Shown here: positions 25,889 through 34,721 of the stretch, piece after piece
Numbering within the stretch: the stretch's first letter is position 1
Layout: each line of letters starts with the position of its first letter
Source: Motiliproteus sp047633175
Lineage (GTDB): Bacteria > Pseudomonadota > Gammaproteobacteria > Pseudomonadales > Balneatricaceae
NCBI GenBank assembly: GCA_047633175.1
Contig: JBLIEQ010000006.1
Span: forward strand, 62,001-126,000
Direction: 5' to 3'
DNA: 64,000 bases
Position numbers and translations under genes: made by a program
Notes under the pieces: generated by a model
The model's input: the letters and a program-made list of their open reading frames with translations, nothing else
Database searches by the model: none
Told to the model about the DNA's origin: nothing

Positions 25889-27403
25889 CTATCCCGACCC
25901 CGACGCCACACGATCCAGCTTGCGATAACTGAGTCCTTCTAGGAGATGCGCGCGGACCACCAGGCTGGAATCGTCTAGATCGGCCAGGGTACGCGCCACT
26001 CGCAGCACCCGATGATAGGCCCGCGCCGAGAGTCCGAGTCGATTCAGCGCCTGCTCCATCATCAACCTGTCGTCCTGATTCAGGTGGCAGTCCTGCTCCA
26101 CCTCGCGCCCACTGAGTTGGCTGTTGAGCTTCCCACGGCGCTGCTGCTGCCGGTGACGCGCCAGCAGCACCCGTTGCCGTACCTGTGCCGAGGTCTCGAC
26201 CGCGACTGCCTCCGCCGTCAACTCGCCCTCTGCCAGGGCCGCCACCTCGACATGCAGATCCAGGCGGTCTAACAGGGGGCCGGAAATTTTACTCTGATAG
26301 CGGCGCACCAGATCGGGACCGCAATGACAGCGCCCGCGGGGATCACCATAATAGCCACAGGGACAGGGATTCATCGCGGCGATCAGCTGAAAATGCGCGG
26401 GAAAGGTCACCTGGGCGCGCGCCCGCGAGATACACACCCGGCCCGACTCCATCGGCTGGCGCAAGCCCTCCAGCACCCTGCGATCGAACTCGGTCAGCTC
26501 ATCCAGAAACAGCACCCCGTGATTGGCCAGCGAGATCTCTCCCGGGCGCGGCGTACTACCACCCCCGACCAACGCCACAGCCGAGACCGTATGATGTGGC
26601 TGCCGAAAGGGCCGCTGCTGACTCAGGATCGCTCCTGAGGGCTGGCAGGCGATCGAGAGAATCGAGGCCACGTCCAAATGCTCCTGCAGCGTCAGCGGTG
26701 GCAGCAGCCCCGGCAGCCGGCTGGCCAGCATGGTTTTTCCGGTCCCGGGAGGCCCTACCATCAGCAGGCTATGACCACCGGCTGCGGCCACCTCCAGCGC
26801 CCGCTTCGCCTGAAACTGCCCCCTGACCTCAGCCAGGTCCAGATCAAAACAGGGCGCGGGCAGGTCCGGCGCCGGCGTTGGTTCGATAAGGGTATGCCCA
26901 AGCAGATGGGCGCAGGCCTGCAGCAGATGAGCCGCACCGATCACTGTCGCCCCCTTAACAAGCGCCGCCTCTGCGGCGCAGACGGCAGGCAGCAACAGCG
27001 CCCTTCCTGCCGCATGTGCCTGGATGGCGACCGGCAGGGCACCGGGCACCGACCGCAGTTCACCCGACAGCGCCAGCTCACCGATCACCTCGTAGCGATC
27101 CAGCGCCGCCTGAGGCACCTGCCCCGATGCACAGAGTATGCCCAGAGCGATGGCTAGATCGTAGCGGCCACCCTCCTTGGGAAGATCGGCCGGCGCCAGG
27201 TTGATGGTGATCCGCCGCTGCGGATAGTTAAAGCGGGAATTCAGCAACGCGCTCCGCACCCGGTCCTTCGATTCTTTAACCGCGGTCTCAGGAAGCCCCA
27301 CGATAGACAGTCCGGGCAGGCCGTTGCTCATATGGACTTCGACCGTAACCAGGGGAGCGTCTATACCGAGCAGAGCCCGGCTGTGGACGATAGCAAGTGA
27401 CAT
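25889..27403 (-). CDS. comM: YifB/ComM family AAA+ ATPase
   Basis: A 504-residue Mg-chelatase-like ATPase. The N-terminal Lon-substrate-binding-like domain (residues 1-165) contains the SLAIVHSRALLGIDAPLVTVE start. The ATPase core has Walker A GPPGTGKTML, Walker B GVLFLDELTEF, a Cys-rich insert NPCPCGYYGDPRGRCHCG that may bind zinc, and sensor 1 and 2 residues. ComM proteins are hexameric helicases that extend heteroduplex during natural transformation; in non-competent species the role is unclear. It lies downstream of ubiK on the minus strand. Its leader contains five tandem 9-bp copies of a Shine-Dalgarno-like sequence. Confidence 0.93.
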   Translation of the reverse strand: MSLAIVHSRALLGIDAPLVTVEVHMSNGLPGLSIVGLPETAVKESKDRVRSALLNSRFNYPQRRITINLAPADLPKEGGRYDLAIALGILCASGQVPQAALDRYEVIGELALSGELRSVPGALPVAIQAHAAGRALLLPAVCAAEAALVKGATVIGAAHLLQACAHLLGHTLIEPTPAPDLPAPCFDLDLAEVRGQFQAKRALEVAAAGGHSLLMVGPPGTGKTMLASRLPGLLPPLTLQEHLDVASILSIACQPSGAILSQQRPFRQPHHTVSAVALVGGGSTPRPGEISLANHGVLFLDELTEFDRRVLEGLRQPMESGRVCISRARAQVTFPAHFQLIAAMNPCPCGYYGDPRGRCHCGPDLVRRYQSKISGPLLDRLDLHVEVAALAEGELTAEAVAVETSAQVRQRVLLARHRQQQRRGKLNSQLSGREVEQDCHLNQDDRLMMEQALNRLGLSARAYHRVLRVARTLADLDDSSLVVRAHLLEGLSYRKLDRVASGSG

Positions 27404-27411
27404 GGTTCTTC

Positions 27412-27456
27412 CTTGAACTCCTTGAACTCCTCGAACTCCTCGAACTCCTCGAACTC
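27412..27456 (-). repeat. Tandem 9-bp repeat in the comM leader
   Basis: Five copies of CTYGAACTC lie at 27412, 27421, 27430, 27439 and 27448. On the coding strand each reads GAGTTCRAG, and adjoining copies create repeated AAGGAG or GAGGAG motifs, the last of which is the ribosome site for comM. Copy-number change would alter the number of anti-SD sites. Confidence 0.85.
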
Positions 27457-27490
27457 CTTAATTAAACGCCAGCGACGGCGGCAGGAGGCG

Positions 27491-27760
27491 TTAGGCGTGT
27501 TTGGCGGGCTCGGGTGTTTGCTCGGGTGTTTCAAGCGCGGCAACCCGCTTTGAGAGGCCATCGACCAGCGTCCGGGTACGCAGCAGCACCTCGTGCTGGG
27601 CATCAAACTCTTCTCGCGTCACCAGGTCCAGGCGGCTAAACGCACTCTGAACGATCAGATTAATACTGTTGCGGATCTCCTGCTGAGTCCGTTTCGGGCC
27701 TTCGCCCAGCAGCTGAGTCAACTGCTCATTCAGCCCCTCGAGTAACTTGGATGGGATCAT
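27491..27760 (-). CDS. ubiK: Ubiquinone biosynthesis accessory factor UbiK
   Basis: An 89-residue coiled-coil protein of the UbiK/BMFP family. The start is ATG 27760 with GGAG ten bases upstream; the extra 11 codons in the open frame are not typical. Landmarks are KLLEGLNEQLTQLL at the N terminus, RNSINLIVQSAFSRLDLVTREEFD, and a C-terminal coiled coil LLRTRTLVDGLSKRVAALE. UbiK binds UbiJ and supports the aerobic hydroxylation steps of ubiquinone synthesis in the cytosolic Ubi complex. It is encoded next to comM, as in many gammaproteobacteria; the C-terminal tail ends in a Pro/Glu stretch (PEQTPEPAKHA). Confidence 0.92.
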   Translation of the reverse strand: MIPSKLLEGLNEQLTQLLGEGPKRTQQEIRNSINLIVQSAFSRLDLVTREEFDAQHEVLLRTRTLVDGLSKRVAALETPEQTPEPAKHA

Positions 27761-27863
27761 CTCATGCTCCAAAAATAGTGTGACGGCAGCCACAGTCTAG
27801 CATGAGCGCCCGCAATCCTGGCCATAGCAGAACGGCCCTGGACCCTCCGTTCACCGCCTTGGC

Positions 27864-27878
27864 GCACGGTTTTGGTGC
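27864..27878 (+). promoter_or_regulatory. Candidate NtrC binding site
   Basis: GCAC-N7-GTGC (GCACGGTTTTGGTGC) fits the NtrC consensus half-site spacing and lies about 130 bases upstream of the sigma-54 promoter of glnK, the usual distance for an enhancer. Confidence 0.65.
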
Positions 27879-27994
27879 ACAGACAGGGCCTCTGCCTGAT
27901 TTATGTGCCCCGACCCCCACCCTAGCATTCAGCAGGCCGCATCAGATCGCCAATAAAAATTTTAACTATCTAATTTATATAAATAAAAATGTTG

Positions 27995-28011
27995 TTGGCA
28001 CAACTGATGCT
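27995..28011 (+). promoter_or_regulatory. Sigma-54 promoter of glnK-amtB
   Basis: TTGGCACAACTGATGCT has GG (27997-27998) and GC (28009-28010) ten bases apart, as required for RpoN. The predicted start is near 28022, about 67 bases before glnK. Confidence 0.8.
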
Positions 28012-28088
28012 TTATCGGCGTAACAGGCAGCCGCTGACCACCCCGGTTAAGGCACTGCGTTACAACTTAACTCTCAGGAGATGTCGCT

Positions 28089-28427
28089 ATGAAACTCATT
28101 ACGGCTGTGATCAAGCCTTTCAAACTCGATGACGTGCGCGAAGCACTGTCAGAGATCGGTGTACAGGGAATCACTGTTACCGAAGTCAAAGGCTTCGGTC
28201 GACAAAAAGGTCATACCGAGCTCTATAGAGGCGCGGAGTATGTGGTCGATTTCTTACCCAAGGTCAAGATTGAAGCCGCTGTTAGCGATGACATCCTCGA
28301 CCAGGTAATAGAGAGCATCGCCAAGACCGCCAATACCGGCAAGATCGGTGACGGCAAGATCTTCGTCAGCGAACTCGAACAGGTTATCCGTATCCGTACC
28401 GGTGAGACAGGCAATAGCGCGCTCTGA
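28089..28427 (+). CDS. glnK: Nitrogen regulatory protein PII (GlnK)
   Basis: A 112-residue PII protein that reports nitrogen status by binding ATP/ADP and 2-oxoglutarate and by uridylylation of Y51, which is present in the T-loop (GAEYVVDFLPKVKIE). The B-loop TGKIGDGKIFV and the C-terminal signature IRTGETG are complete. AGGAG precedes the start. It is followed 40 bases later by amtB, so it is the GlnK paralogue that blocks AmtB when ammonium is plentiful. The sigma-54 promoter and NtrC site upstream indicate induction by nitrogen limitation. Confidence 0.97.
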   Translation: MKLITAVIKPFKLDDVREALSEIGVQGITVTEVKGFGRQKGHTELYRGAEYVVDFLPKVKIEAAVSDDILDQVIESIAKTANTGKIGDGKIFVSELEQVIRIRTGETGNSAL

Positions 28428-28467
28428 TGCGCCCTGTGGTCTGCTTAGTTAATCAAGGGGAATGAGC

Positions 28468-29727
28468 ATGGAAAACCAAATTTTTCAACTGCAGTATGCG
28501 ATGGACACCTTCTATTTCCTGGTGTGCGGCGCGCTGGTGATGTGGATGGCCGCGGGCTTTTCGATGCTCGAGGCGGGCCTGGTTCGGTCCAAGAACACCA
28601 CCGAGATCCTGACCAAAAACGTCGCCCTGTTCGCGATCTCCTGCATCATGTATATGCTGGTCGGTTACGAGTTGATGTACGGCGGCGGCCTCTTCCTGTC
28701 CGGCATCGAGACGGTCGATGTCTCTCAAGTGCTGGCCGATTCGGCCGAAGCAGGCTTCGAAGGTGATTCGGTATACTCCGGCGCCTCCGACTTCTTCTTC
28801 CAGGTAGTGTTTGTCGCCACCGCGATGTCGATCGTCTCAGGCGCTGTCGCCGAGCGGATGAAGCTCTGGGCGTTCCTGGCCTTCGCGGTCGTGATGACCG
28901 GTGTTATCTATCCGCTGGAAGGCGCCTGGACCTGGAACGGTGCCGATGTCTTCGGCCTTTACAACCTGGGCGACCTGGGCTTCTCTGACTTTGCAGGGTC
29001 CGGTATCGTGCATATGGCGGGTGCTTCCGCGGCACTGGCCGGGGTATTACTGCTGGGCGCTCGTAAGGGTAAATACGGCGCTAACGGCTCGATCAATGCG
29101 ATCCCCGGTGCCAACCTGCCGATGGCGACCCTGGGCACCTTTATCCTGTGGATGGGCTGGTTCGGTTTCAACGGCGGCTCGGTATTAAAGCTGGGTGATA
29201 TCTCCAGCGCACACTCGGTCGCTATGGTCTTCCTGAACACCAATGCCGCCGCTGCCGGTGGCGCCATGGCGGCACTGATTACCGCTCGACTGCTGTTCGG
29301 CAAGGCCGATCTGACTATGCTGCTTAATGGCGCACTGGCAGGCTTGGTCGCGATCACCGCAGAGCCCTCAACACCGACGGCCCTGCAAGCGACCCTGTTC
29401 GGTGCCATCGGCGGTGTCCTGGTGGTGTTCTCGATCATCACCCTGGACAAGCTGCGTATCGATGATCCGGTGGGTGCGATCTCGGTTCACGGTTCCTGTG
29501 GTCTGCTGGGTCTGCTGCTGGTGCCTATCACCAACGGTGATGTCAGCTTCACCGGCCAGCTTATCGGCGCCCTGACCATCTTCGTCTGGGTATTCGGTGC
29601 CAGCCTGATCGTCTGGGCGGTGCTGAAAGCGGTCATGGGCATCCGTGTCACCGAAGAGGAAGAGTACGAAGGCGTCGATCTCGCCGAGTGCGGTATGGAA
29701 GCCTACCCTGAATTCACTAAGGGATAA
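28468..29727 (+). CDS. amtB: Ammonium transporter AmtB
   Basis: An 11-transmembrane-helix ammonium channel of about 419 residues. I place the start at ATG 28468, since AAGGGGA lies seven bases before it; the ATG at 28462 is too close to that site. The twin-histidine pore is seen in GSGIVHMAGASAAL and AISVHGSCGLLG. The N-terminal segment MWMAAGFSMLEAGLVRSKN and the C-terminal RVTEEEEYEGVDLAECGMEAYP, which docks GlnK, are typical. There is no cleavable signal peptide, unlike E. coli AmtB. It is co-transcribed with glnK and ends in a strong terminator. Confidence 0.97.
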   Translation: MENQIFQLQYAMDTFYFLVCGALVMWMAAGFSMLEAGLVRSKNTTEILTKNVALFAISCIMYMLVGYELMYGGGLFLSGIETVDVSQVLADSAEAGFEGDSVYSGASDFFFQVVFVATAMSIVSGAVAERMKLWAFLAFAVVMTGVIYPLEGAWTWNGADVFGLYNLGDLGFSDFAGSGIVHMAGASAALAGVLLLGARKGKYGANGSINAIPGANLPMATLGTFILWMGWFGFNGGSVLKLGDISSAHSVAMVFLNTNAAAAGGAMAALITARLLFGKADLTMLLNGALAGLVAITAEPSTPTALQATLFGAIGGVLVVFSIITLDKLRIDDPVGAISVHGSCGLLGLLLVPITNGDVSFTGQLIGALTIFVWVFGASLIVWAVLKAVMGIRVTEEEEYEGVDLAECGMEAYPEFTKG

Positions 29728-29760
29728 GTCTAAGGGCTAAGTCTAAGGAATAAAGCTAAG

Positions 29761-29786
29761 GGCACTCGTGAGAGTGCCTTTTTTTT
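29761..29786 (+). terminator. Terminator of glnK-amtB
   Basis: A perfect 7-bp stem GGCACTC (29761-29767) / GAGTGCC (29772-29778) with loop GTGA, then eight T residues. Confidence 0.93.
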
Positions 29787-29809
29787 GGCTCTGTACCAAC
29801 AAGGCTTTT

Positions 29810-29876
29810 GTGGGTTGGACTTTAGTCCGACAAAGCTAGCATGGCATGCCATCGTCAGGCTAAAGCCTAACCTACA
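29810..29876. repeat. REP-like composite repeat (R2 plus R1 core)
   Basis: GTGGGTTGGACTTTAGTCCGAC (R2) is followed after AAAGCTAGC by ATCGTCAGGCTAAAGCCTAACC (R1 core). The last bases overlap the cydC stop codon (29872-29874), so the repeat forms the very end of that gene. Confidence 0.75.
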
Positions 29877-31485
29877 AAGAAAGCACCCTGTCAGTGCGGC
29901 TTCTCAGTGACGCATCATGGCTATTAATGATGACTAACTTACCGTTCCAATGCCGGTGCAGTCGGTCGAGTATGCGTGCGGCTCTCGGCTGATCGATACC
30001 CGCAGTGGGCTCATCTAATAGCAGCATCTGCGCATCCTGAAGGATTAATCGGGCCAGGCCCAGACGCTTGAGTTCACCACCCGAGAGCATGCGTTCGCCC
30101 TTTCCGAGCCAGGTATCCAACCCCTGAGGCAGTTGCTCACACCACTGTTGCAGCTCGACCAGCCGGAGTGTTTCTTCTAGATACTCATCTGAATGCGGCA
30201 GGTGCAAGCAGAGGTTGTAGCGCAGGGTACCACGCAACAACTCTATCTCCTGAGGCATTAAACCCAGCTGTCCTGCGGTGGTTTTTCCTATTGAGATAAC
30301 ACCCTCGCCGGGCTGCAGGCGGCCCATCAGTAGCTGAAGAAAGGTGGTCTTGCCATGCCCACTGGGCGCGGTAATCCAATACCAGTGCGGGGCTTTTAAC
30401 TCCGCATTTAAGCGATCTATGATAAGCACTTCACGCTGTGGATAATGGTAGCTGAGCCCCGCCAGCTTAATGGCACTGGCAGCGGCAGGTATAAACCTGC
30501 GCTGATCTTTTTGACGGATCGTCGCGGTTTGCCGGTCAATTCTCTGTAGCGCGGTGACTCCCAAGCCGAAATTGGCCAGGGCATTAATGCCTCCCGACAT
30601 CACCTCTTGCACCCCAAGCGTTAACAGCAGCAACATAAACAGGTGCGCACCTTCAAGCTGTCCCTGGGACAAGGCCGTCAGCCCTTGCCACAATACGACG
30701 ACTATCTGGACCGCAAATACCAGCTGGCTCGCCAGCAGCACGCGTTGTCGCGCGTGGCTGGCCTGTTGTTCTGAGTCATCTGCGGCGCTGGCCGCTTGTT
30801 GATGTAGCAGCGTACTCTGTTCAAAGCGTTGGTAGAGAATCAGGGTGCGTACATTGCTGAAGACTGAACTGGCGTTGCTCCATTGCTGGCTACGCTGCTG
30901 ATTGAGTCTGTCTTGGGGCTGCAGTACCTGATGCATATAGAGCCAGGGCATCAACACCACACTGACCAACAGAATGGGGACTAACCATACCCAGATAGCC
31001 GGCATAAACAGTGACATAGTAATGAGATATAGAAGCGAGCACAGCAACATGACGAAACCCGGCACTAGGGCCGACAGGTAGAGCGCTTCGGCATGCTTGA
31101 TATCCTCCATCAGCCGGCTGCTGACATCATGATTGTTCAAGGGTTGCTCTTGCCAGGAATGCTTTGCCAACTCACCGAACAGTTCTGCTCTTAATTGTGA
31201 AATCACCCTCAGCGTCGCTTCATGGGTGGATAGTCGCTCGCCATAACGACCCAGGGTACGCGTAATAGACAACCCTCTGACAATCGCCCCGGGGGCAAAG
31301 TAGTTAAAGCTATGTGCGCCCGCGACACTTAGTCCAGCCAGGGCGGTTGCACTGATGAACCAGCCCGATACGGCAAGTAAGGCGATGCCGGAAATAGCGG
31401 TAAGGGTGGCCAGCAGCAGCCCTAGGACTGCCAGGCCGCGCTGCTCCCAGAGTAAGCAGAAATAGCGTTTAACCAACGTTGGCAT
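29872..31485 (-). CDS. cydC: Thiol reductant ABC exporter subunit CydC
   Basis: About 537 residues from ATG 31485 with six membrane helices in the first 300 residues (start MPTLVKRYFCLLWEQRG, then GIALLAVSGWFISATALAG). The ABC domain follows, with Walker A APSGHGKTT, signature LSGGELKRLGLARLI and Walker B MLLLDEPTAGID. CydDC exports glutathione and cysteine to the periplasm and is needed to assemble bd oxidase haem. It overlaps the end of cydD by 17 bases, so the two are coupled. The Walker A reads PSGHGKT, an acceptable variant. The stop codon falls in a REP-like repeat. Confidence 0.93.
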   Translation of the reverse strand: MPTLVKRYFCLLWEQRGLAVLGLLLATLTAISGIALLAVSGWFISATALAGLSVAGAHSFNYFAPGAIVRGLSITRTLGRYGERLSTHEATLRVISQLRAELFGELAKHSWQEQPLNNHDVSSRLMEDIKHAEALYLSALVPGFVMLLCSLLYLITMSLFMPAIWVWLVPILLVSVVLMPWLYMHQVLQPQDRLNQQRSQQWSNASSVFSNVRTLILYQRFEQSTLLHQQAASAADDSEQQASHARQRVLLASQLVFAVQIVVVLWQGLTALSQGQLEGAHLFMLLLLTLGVQEVMSGGINALANFGLGVTALQRIDRQTATIRQKDQRRFIPAAASAIKLAGLSYHYPQREVLIIDRLNAELKAPHWYWITAPSGHGKTTFLQLLMGRLQPGEGVISIGKTTAGQLGLMPQEIELLRGTLRYNLCLHLPHSDEYLEETLRLVELQQWCEQLPQGLDTWLGKGERMLSGGELKRLGLARLILQDAQMLLLDEPTAGIDQPRAARILDRLHRHWNGKLVIINSHDASLRSRTDRVLSL

Positions 31486-33226
31486 CGGTATCGCACCCCT
31501 CAGCAGCAATGTCACTTCCTGTCGCCTCAAACTGGATTACCTGATCGAAGCGCTGCTGATGACCCAGTCTGTGACTCGCGATGATCAGCATGCCGCCGTC
31601 GAGGGTAAATTGGTGCAGCGATTGTAAGAACAGTTCGGCTGTCTGATCGTCCAGATTGGCGGTGGGTTCATCCAGCAACAATAACCTGGGCTGGTGTAAA
31701 AACACTCGCGCTAAGGCGATGCGTTGCGCTTGCCCTCCGGACACGAAGCCACCCTGGTCAGCGATGCGATAGTCCAGCGTCTCTGGCAGGTCGCGCACCA
31801 CCTGCTCTACTTGCGCGGCAGCCAGTGCTGCAAATAACTGCTGCTCTGTAAAATCACGCCCCAGGCAGAGGTTATTGCGAATGCTGTCGAATAACAGTTC
31901 TGGATGCTGTGTCATGTAGCCAATTCTGCCTTTCCAGTCGTCACAGTTTTCCAGCACCCTGAACTGGCCATTAATCAGAATCTGACCGGATAGCGGCGGT
32001 AAGAAGCCGGCAAGCGTGTCTAGTAGCGTGCTCTTGCCGACACCGGAGGGGCCTTGCAGCAGCACGCTCTGACCGGGGAGGAGAGTGACGTTAATGGGGG
32101 CCGCTATTTTGCGACCCTCGCGCCCGGCCTGAAGCGCGCGCAAGACGACTGAGTCGATTGGCTCGTCTAGTCGGTGCTGGGTTTGCGGTTGCGGTTGCAT
32201 TGCTAGCGCTGGCGCTTTTTTTCTCAACAGACTGAGCAGATGTTCGGCAACACTCAGGGCTTCGGCACGCGCATGGTAAAGCGCTCCAAGGCGACGCAGC
32301 GGTAAGTAGAACGCGGGGGCGAGCATCAATAGAAACACGCCCTCCCCTAATGAAATGCTATCGCTCCAGCTGCCTAACTGATATTTACCCAGAAAGAACA
32401 ACCCTAAATAGACGGCGACCAGCGCAACACTGATCGCGCTGAAAAACTCCAGCACAGTGCCCGATAAGAATGCCAGCCGCAGTACCTGCATCGTCGAGCG
32501 GCGGTATCTTTCTGATTGTTGGTACAAAGACTCTTGCTCGTTGGTTGCCGTACCCGCCAACTGCAAGGCGCTCATGCCGCGGACCCTATCGGACAACAGG
32601 TTCCCCAGCCTGTTTAGCTGGATCAGGTTGCGTTGGCTGGCAGCGGCGGCCTTATGCCCCACGATAACCATAAAAACAGGCACGATCGGCGCCGTCAGCG
32701 CGAGTATCAGCGGGACCAGCCAGTTGATCGTGCTGCAGGCCAGCATGACCAGCAGCGGCGCTAGCATCGCTAAGCGTTGCTGGGGTAAGAACTCTGCAAA
32801 GTAGTCCCGCATGCTGTTAATTTCTGTGCTGAGCAGGGTGCTGAGTTCTGCTGCGGTGAAATCGGGAAACAGGTGGATATGAAGCTGTTGGCAGTGCGCT
32901 AGCGTCACAGCTCTCAAGCGAGCGCGTATCTTGATACTGGCTCTGTCGGCCAGGCGTGCTTGCAGCAAGGGTAAGCCGGCCTTCATACAAAGAATGGATG
33001 CCAGTCCAATCCACCAGAGGGGTTGCTTCCACAGATCTTGTTGTTGATAGACCGCCGAATTAATCATCAGGGCGATGAGCGCGGCAAACCCGAGGGTACT
33101 CAGGATTTGCAGCACGCCGATAAGGGTTAGCCAGGCGTTTTCTGTACGGGCGATGTTCCCCGCTTCGAGCAAGAATGCCTTGGCATCCGGACAACGATCC
33201 AGGGGGAGAGTCGCCGTCTGTTTCAT
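31469..33226 (-). CDS. cydD: Thiol reductant ABC exporter subunit CydD
   Basis: A fused permease-ATPase of about 585 residues. I take ATG 33226 (MKQTATLPLDRC) as start, because the 44 extra codons upstream run into the divergent regulator's leader; no good ribosome site is seen. The membrane domain shows GLPLLQARLADRASIKIRARLR, STLLSTEINSMRDYFAEFLPQ and LEFFSAISVALVAVYLG, all typical of CydD. The ABC domain has Walker A GPSGVGKST, signature SGGQAQRIALARV and Walker B LLLDEPTANLD. It is the first gene of cydDC, divergent from the sigma-54 activator. Membrane-bound in the inner membrane. Confidence 0.93.
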   Translation of the reverse strand: MKQTATLPLDRCPDAKAFLLEAGNIARTENAWLTLIGVLQILSTLGFAALIALMINSAVYQQQDLWKQPLWWIGLASILCMKAGLPLLQARLADRASIKIRARLRAVTLAHCQQLHIHLFPDFTAAELSTLLSTEINSMRDYFAEFLPQQRLAMLAPLLVMLACSTINWLVPLILALTAPIVPVFMVIVGHKAAAASQRNLIQLNRLGNLLSDRVRGMSALQLAGTATNEQESLYQQSERYRRSTMQVLRLAFLSGTVLEFFSAISVALVAVYLGLFFLGKYQLGSWSDSISLGEGVFLLMLAPAFYLPLRRLGALYHARAEALSVAEHLLSLLRKKAPALAMQPQPQTQHRLDEPIDSVVLRALQAGREGRKIAAPINVTLLPGQSVLLQGPSGVGKSTLLDTLAGFLPPLSGQILINGQFRVLENCDDWKGRIGYMTQHPELLFDSIRNNLCLGRDFTEQQLFAALAAAQVEQVVRDLPETLDYRIADQGGFVSGGQAQRIALARVFLHQPRLLLLDEPTANLDDQTAELFLQSLHQFTLDGGMLIIASHRLGHQQRFDQVIQFEATGSDIAAEGCDTDANVG

Positions 33227-33323
33227 AGTAAGTGACTCGGTGGTTGATCGTGACAGTTCTGGCAGAAAGCGAGGCTTTTTGTCATCATCGTCATTCACAA
33301 GAAAATAATGACGGGGTTGTAGC

Positions 33324-34649
33324 ATGGCAAGCGCCAGTTGGCTGGAAACGATGCGCACGGTGTTGAATAGCTACAGCGATCCGGCGGTGCTGGTGGATGA
33401 GGATTATAACGTCGTGGCGGCTAACAGCAGCTACGATTTTCGCTTTGGTGAGTTTAACGACAACTATCCTGCAAAGTGTTATGCCCTCTCGCATGGTTAT
33501 CAGCGTCCCTGTGATCTTGAGGGCGAGACCTGCCCCATGCAGGCCGCCCGCGACACCGGCAGGCGTGCCAGCGTGTTGCATATCCATAATACGCCTCAGG
33601 GCAAGGAACACGTGGGTATAGACGCAATCCCGATCGTGGATGAAGCGCGCCGGCCTTACTTTATCGAGGTGATCAAGCCAATTCAGAACGTTAGCGCCGA
33701 GCCAATTGCTAACAAGATGATCGGCCGTAGCAAGGCGTTTATGCGCCTGGTCGATCTGATTCAACGGGTTGGAAAAACCAATACCAATGTCCTCCTGATG
33801 GGGGCGTCTGGCACCGGTAAAGAGCTGGCGGCCCAGGCGATCCATTCGGGGAGTCCCAGGTCCAGCAAACCCTTTGTAACGGTTGAGTGCTCTGGCCTGA
33901 CTGACACCCTGTTTGAAAGCGAACTGTTCGGCCATATGAAAGGCGCTTTCACGGGTGCGACCTATACTCGAACCGGATTGGTGCAATCGGCCCATGGCGG
34001 CACCCTCTTTCTCGATGAGGTTGGCGATGTTCCCCTGCACCTTCAGGTGAAACTGCTGCGCTTGATCGAAACCAAGACCTTCAGGCCCGTCGGTGACAGC
34101 AAGCCGGCGGCGGCTGATTTCAGGTTGGTGTGCGCCACGCATAAAGACCTGGCGACGATGATCGGACGGGGTGATTTCAGGGAAGATCTGTATCATCGCA
34201 TCAGTACCTTTCCTATACGTTTGCCTGCCCTAAAGGAGCGGCGTGAGGATCTGCCCTTACTGGTGCAGAGTATTTTGCTGCGTATCGCAGAGAATATTCC
34301 TTTAAGCCTGACCGCTGAGGCCCAGGAGTTGCTGTCCCGTCAGTCGTTCAAGGGTAACGTTCGGGAGCTGAAAAACATCCTCGAACGCGCGATCGTCTTG
34401 CGTGATGATGATCAGATCGATGCGGACGTTATCCTGCAGAGCTTAAACCTGCTACCGGACCCAGAGACTCAGGATCCGACACCCGAGATCATTTTCCAGC
34501 AGCTAGCTCAGAAAAAAATGAGCCTGCAGGACTTAGAGCTGCACTATTTAAAGGCGCTGCTGCAAACCTATCCAGATAAAGGGCAGGTGGCTAAGATTGC
34601 CGATTGCAGCCTGCGGACCCTTTATCGAAAATTAGAAGCCGGAAATTAA
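33324..34649 (+). CDS. Sigma-54-dependent activator with Cys-rich PAS domain
   Basis: A 441-residue RpoN activator. The PAS-like N-terminal domain (about 1-120) carries a conserved-looking metal or redox cluster, C52-x4-H57-x5-C63-x6-C70-P. The AAA+ core has Walker A GASGTGKE (160-167), the sigma-54 contact loop GAFTGA (207-212) and Walker B LFLDEVGD. A Fis-type helix-turn-helix ends the protein (QVAKIADCSLRTLYRKL). It has no receiver domain, so the signal is sensed directly. It is divergent from cydDC and convergent with cydABX, and a strong sigma-54 promoter match lies before cydA, so control of bd oxidase is the likely job. Whether the cluster binds Fe-S, haem or zinc cannot be told from sequence. 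Confidence 0.9.
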   Translation: MASASWLETMRTVLNSYSDPAVLVDEDYNVVAANSSYDFRFGEFNDNYPAKCYALSHGYQRPCDLEGETCPMQAARDTGRRASVLHIHNTPQGKEHVGIDAIPIVDEARRPYFIEVIKPIQNVSAEPIANKMIGRSKAFMRLVDLIQRVGKTNTNVLLMGASGTGKELAAQAIHSGSPRSSKPFVTVECSGLTDTLFESELFGHMKGAFTGATYTRTGLVQSAHGGTLFLDEVGDVPLHLQVKLLRLIETKTFRPVGDSKPAAADFRLVCATHKDLATMIGRGDFREDLYHRISTFPIRLPALKERREDLPLLVQSILLRIAENIPLSLTAEAQELLSRQSFKGNVRELKNILERAIVLRDDDQIDADVILQSLNLLPDPETQDPTPEIIFQQLAQKKMSLQDLELHYLKALLQTYPDKGQVAKIADCSLRTLYRKLEAGN

Positions 34650-34721
34650 AAGTCCTTGATGAGAATGCCTGAACTTTGCGAGCAAACCGGCCCGCCGAAG
34701 CAGACCGGCATTGCTGAGGAA

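Noticed and set aside
33258..33280. TGGCAGAAAGCGAGGCT before the sigma-54 activator gene as a sigma-54 promoter
   Set aside because: The GG and GC pairs are eleven bases apart.
34660..34720. Possible terminator hairpin between the sigma-54 activator and cydX
   Set aside because: The ACCGGC-type blocks are direct, not inverted repeats, and there is no U-run.
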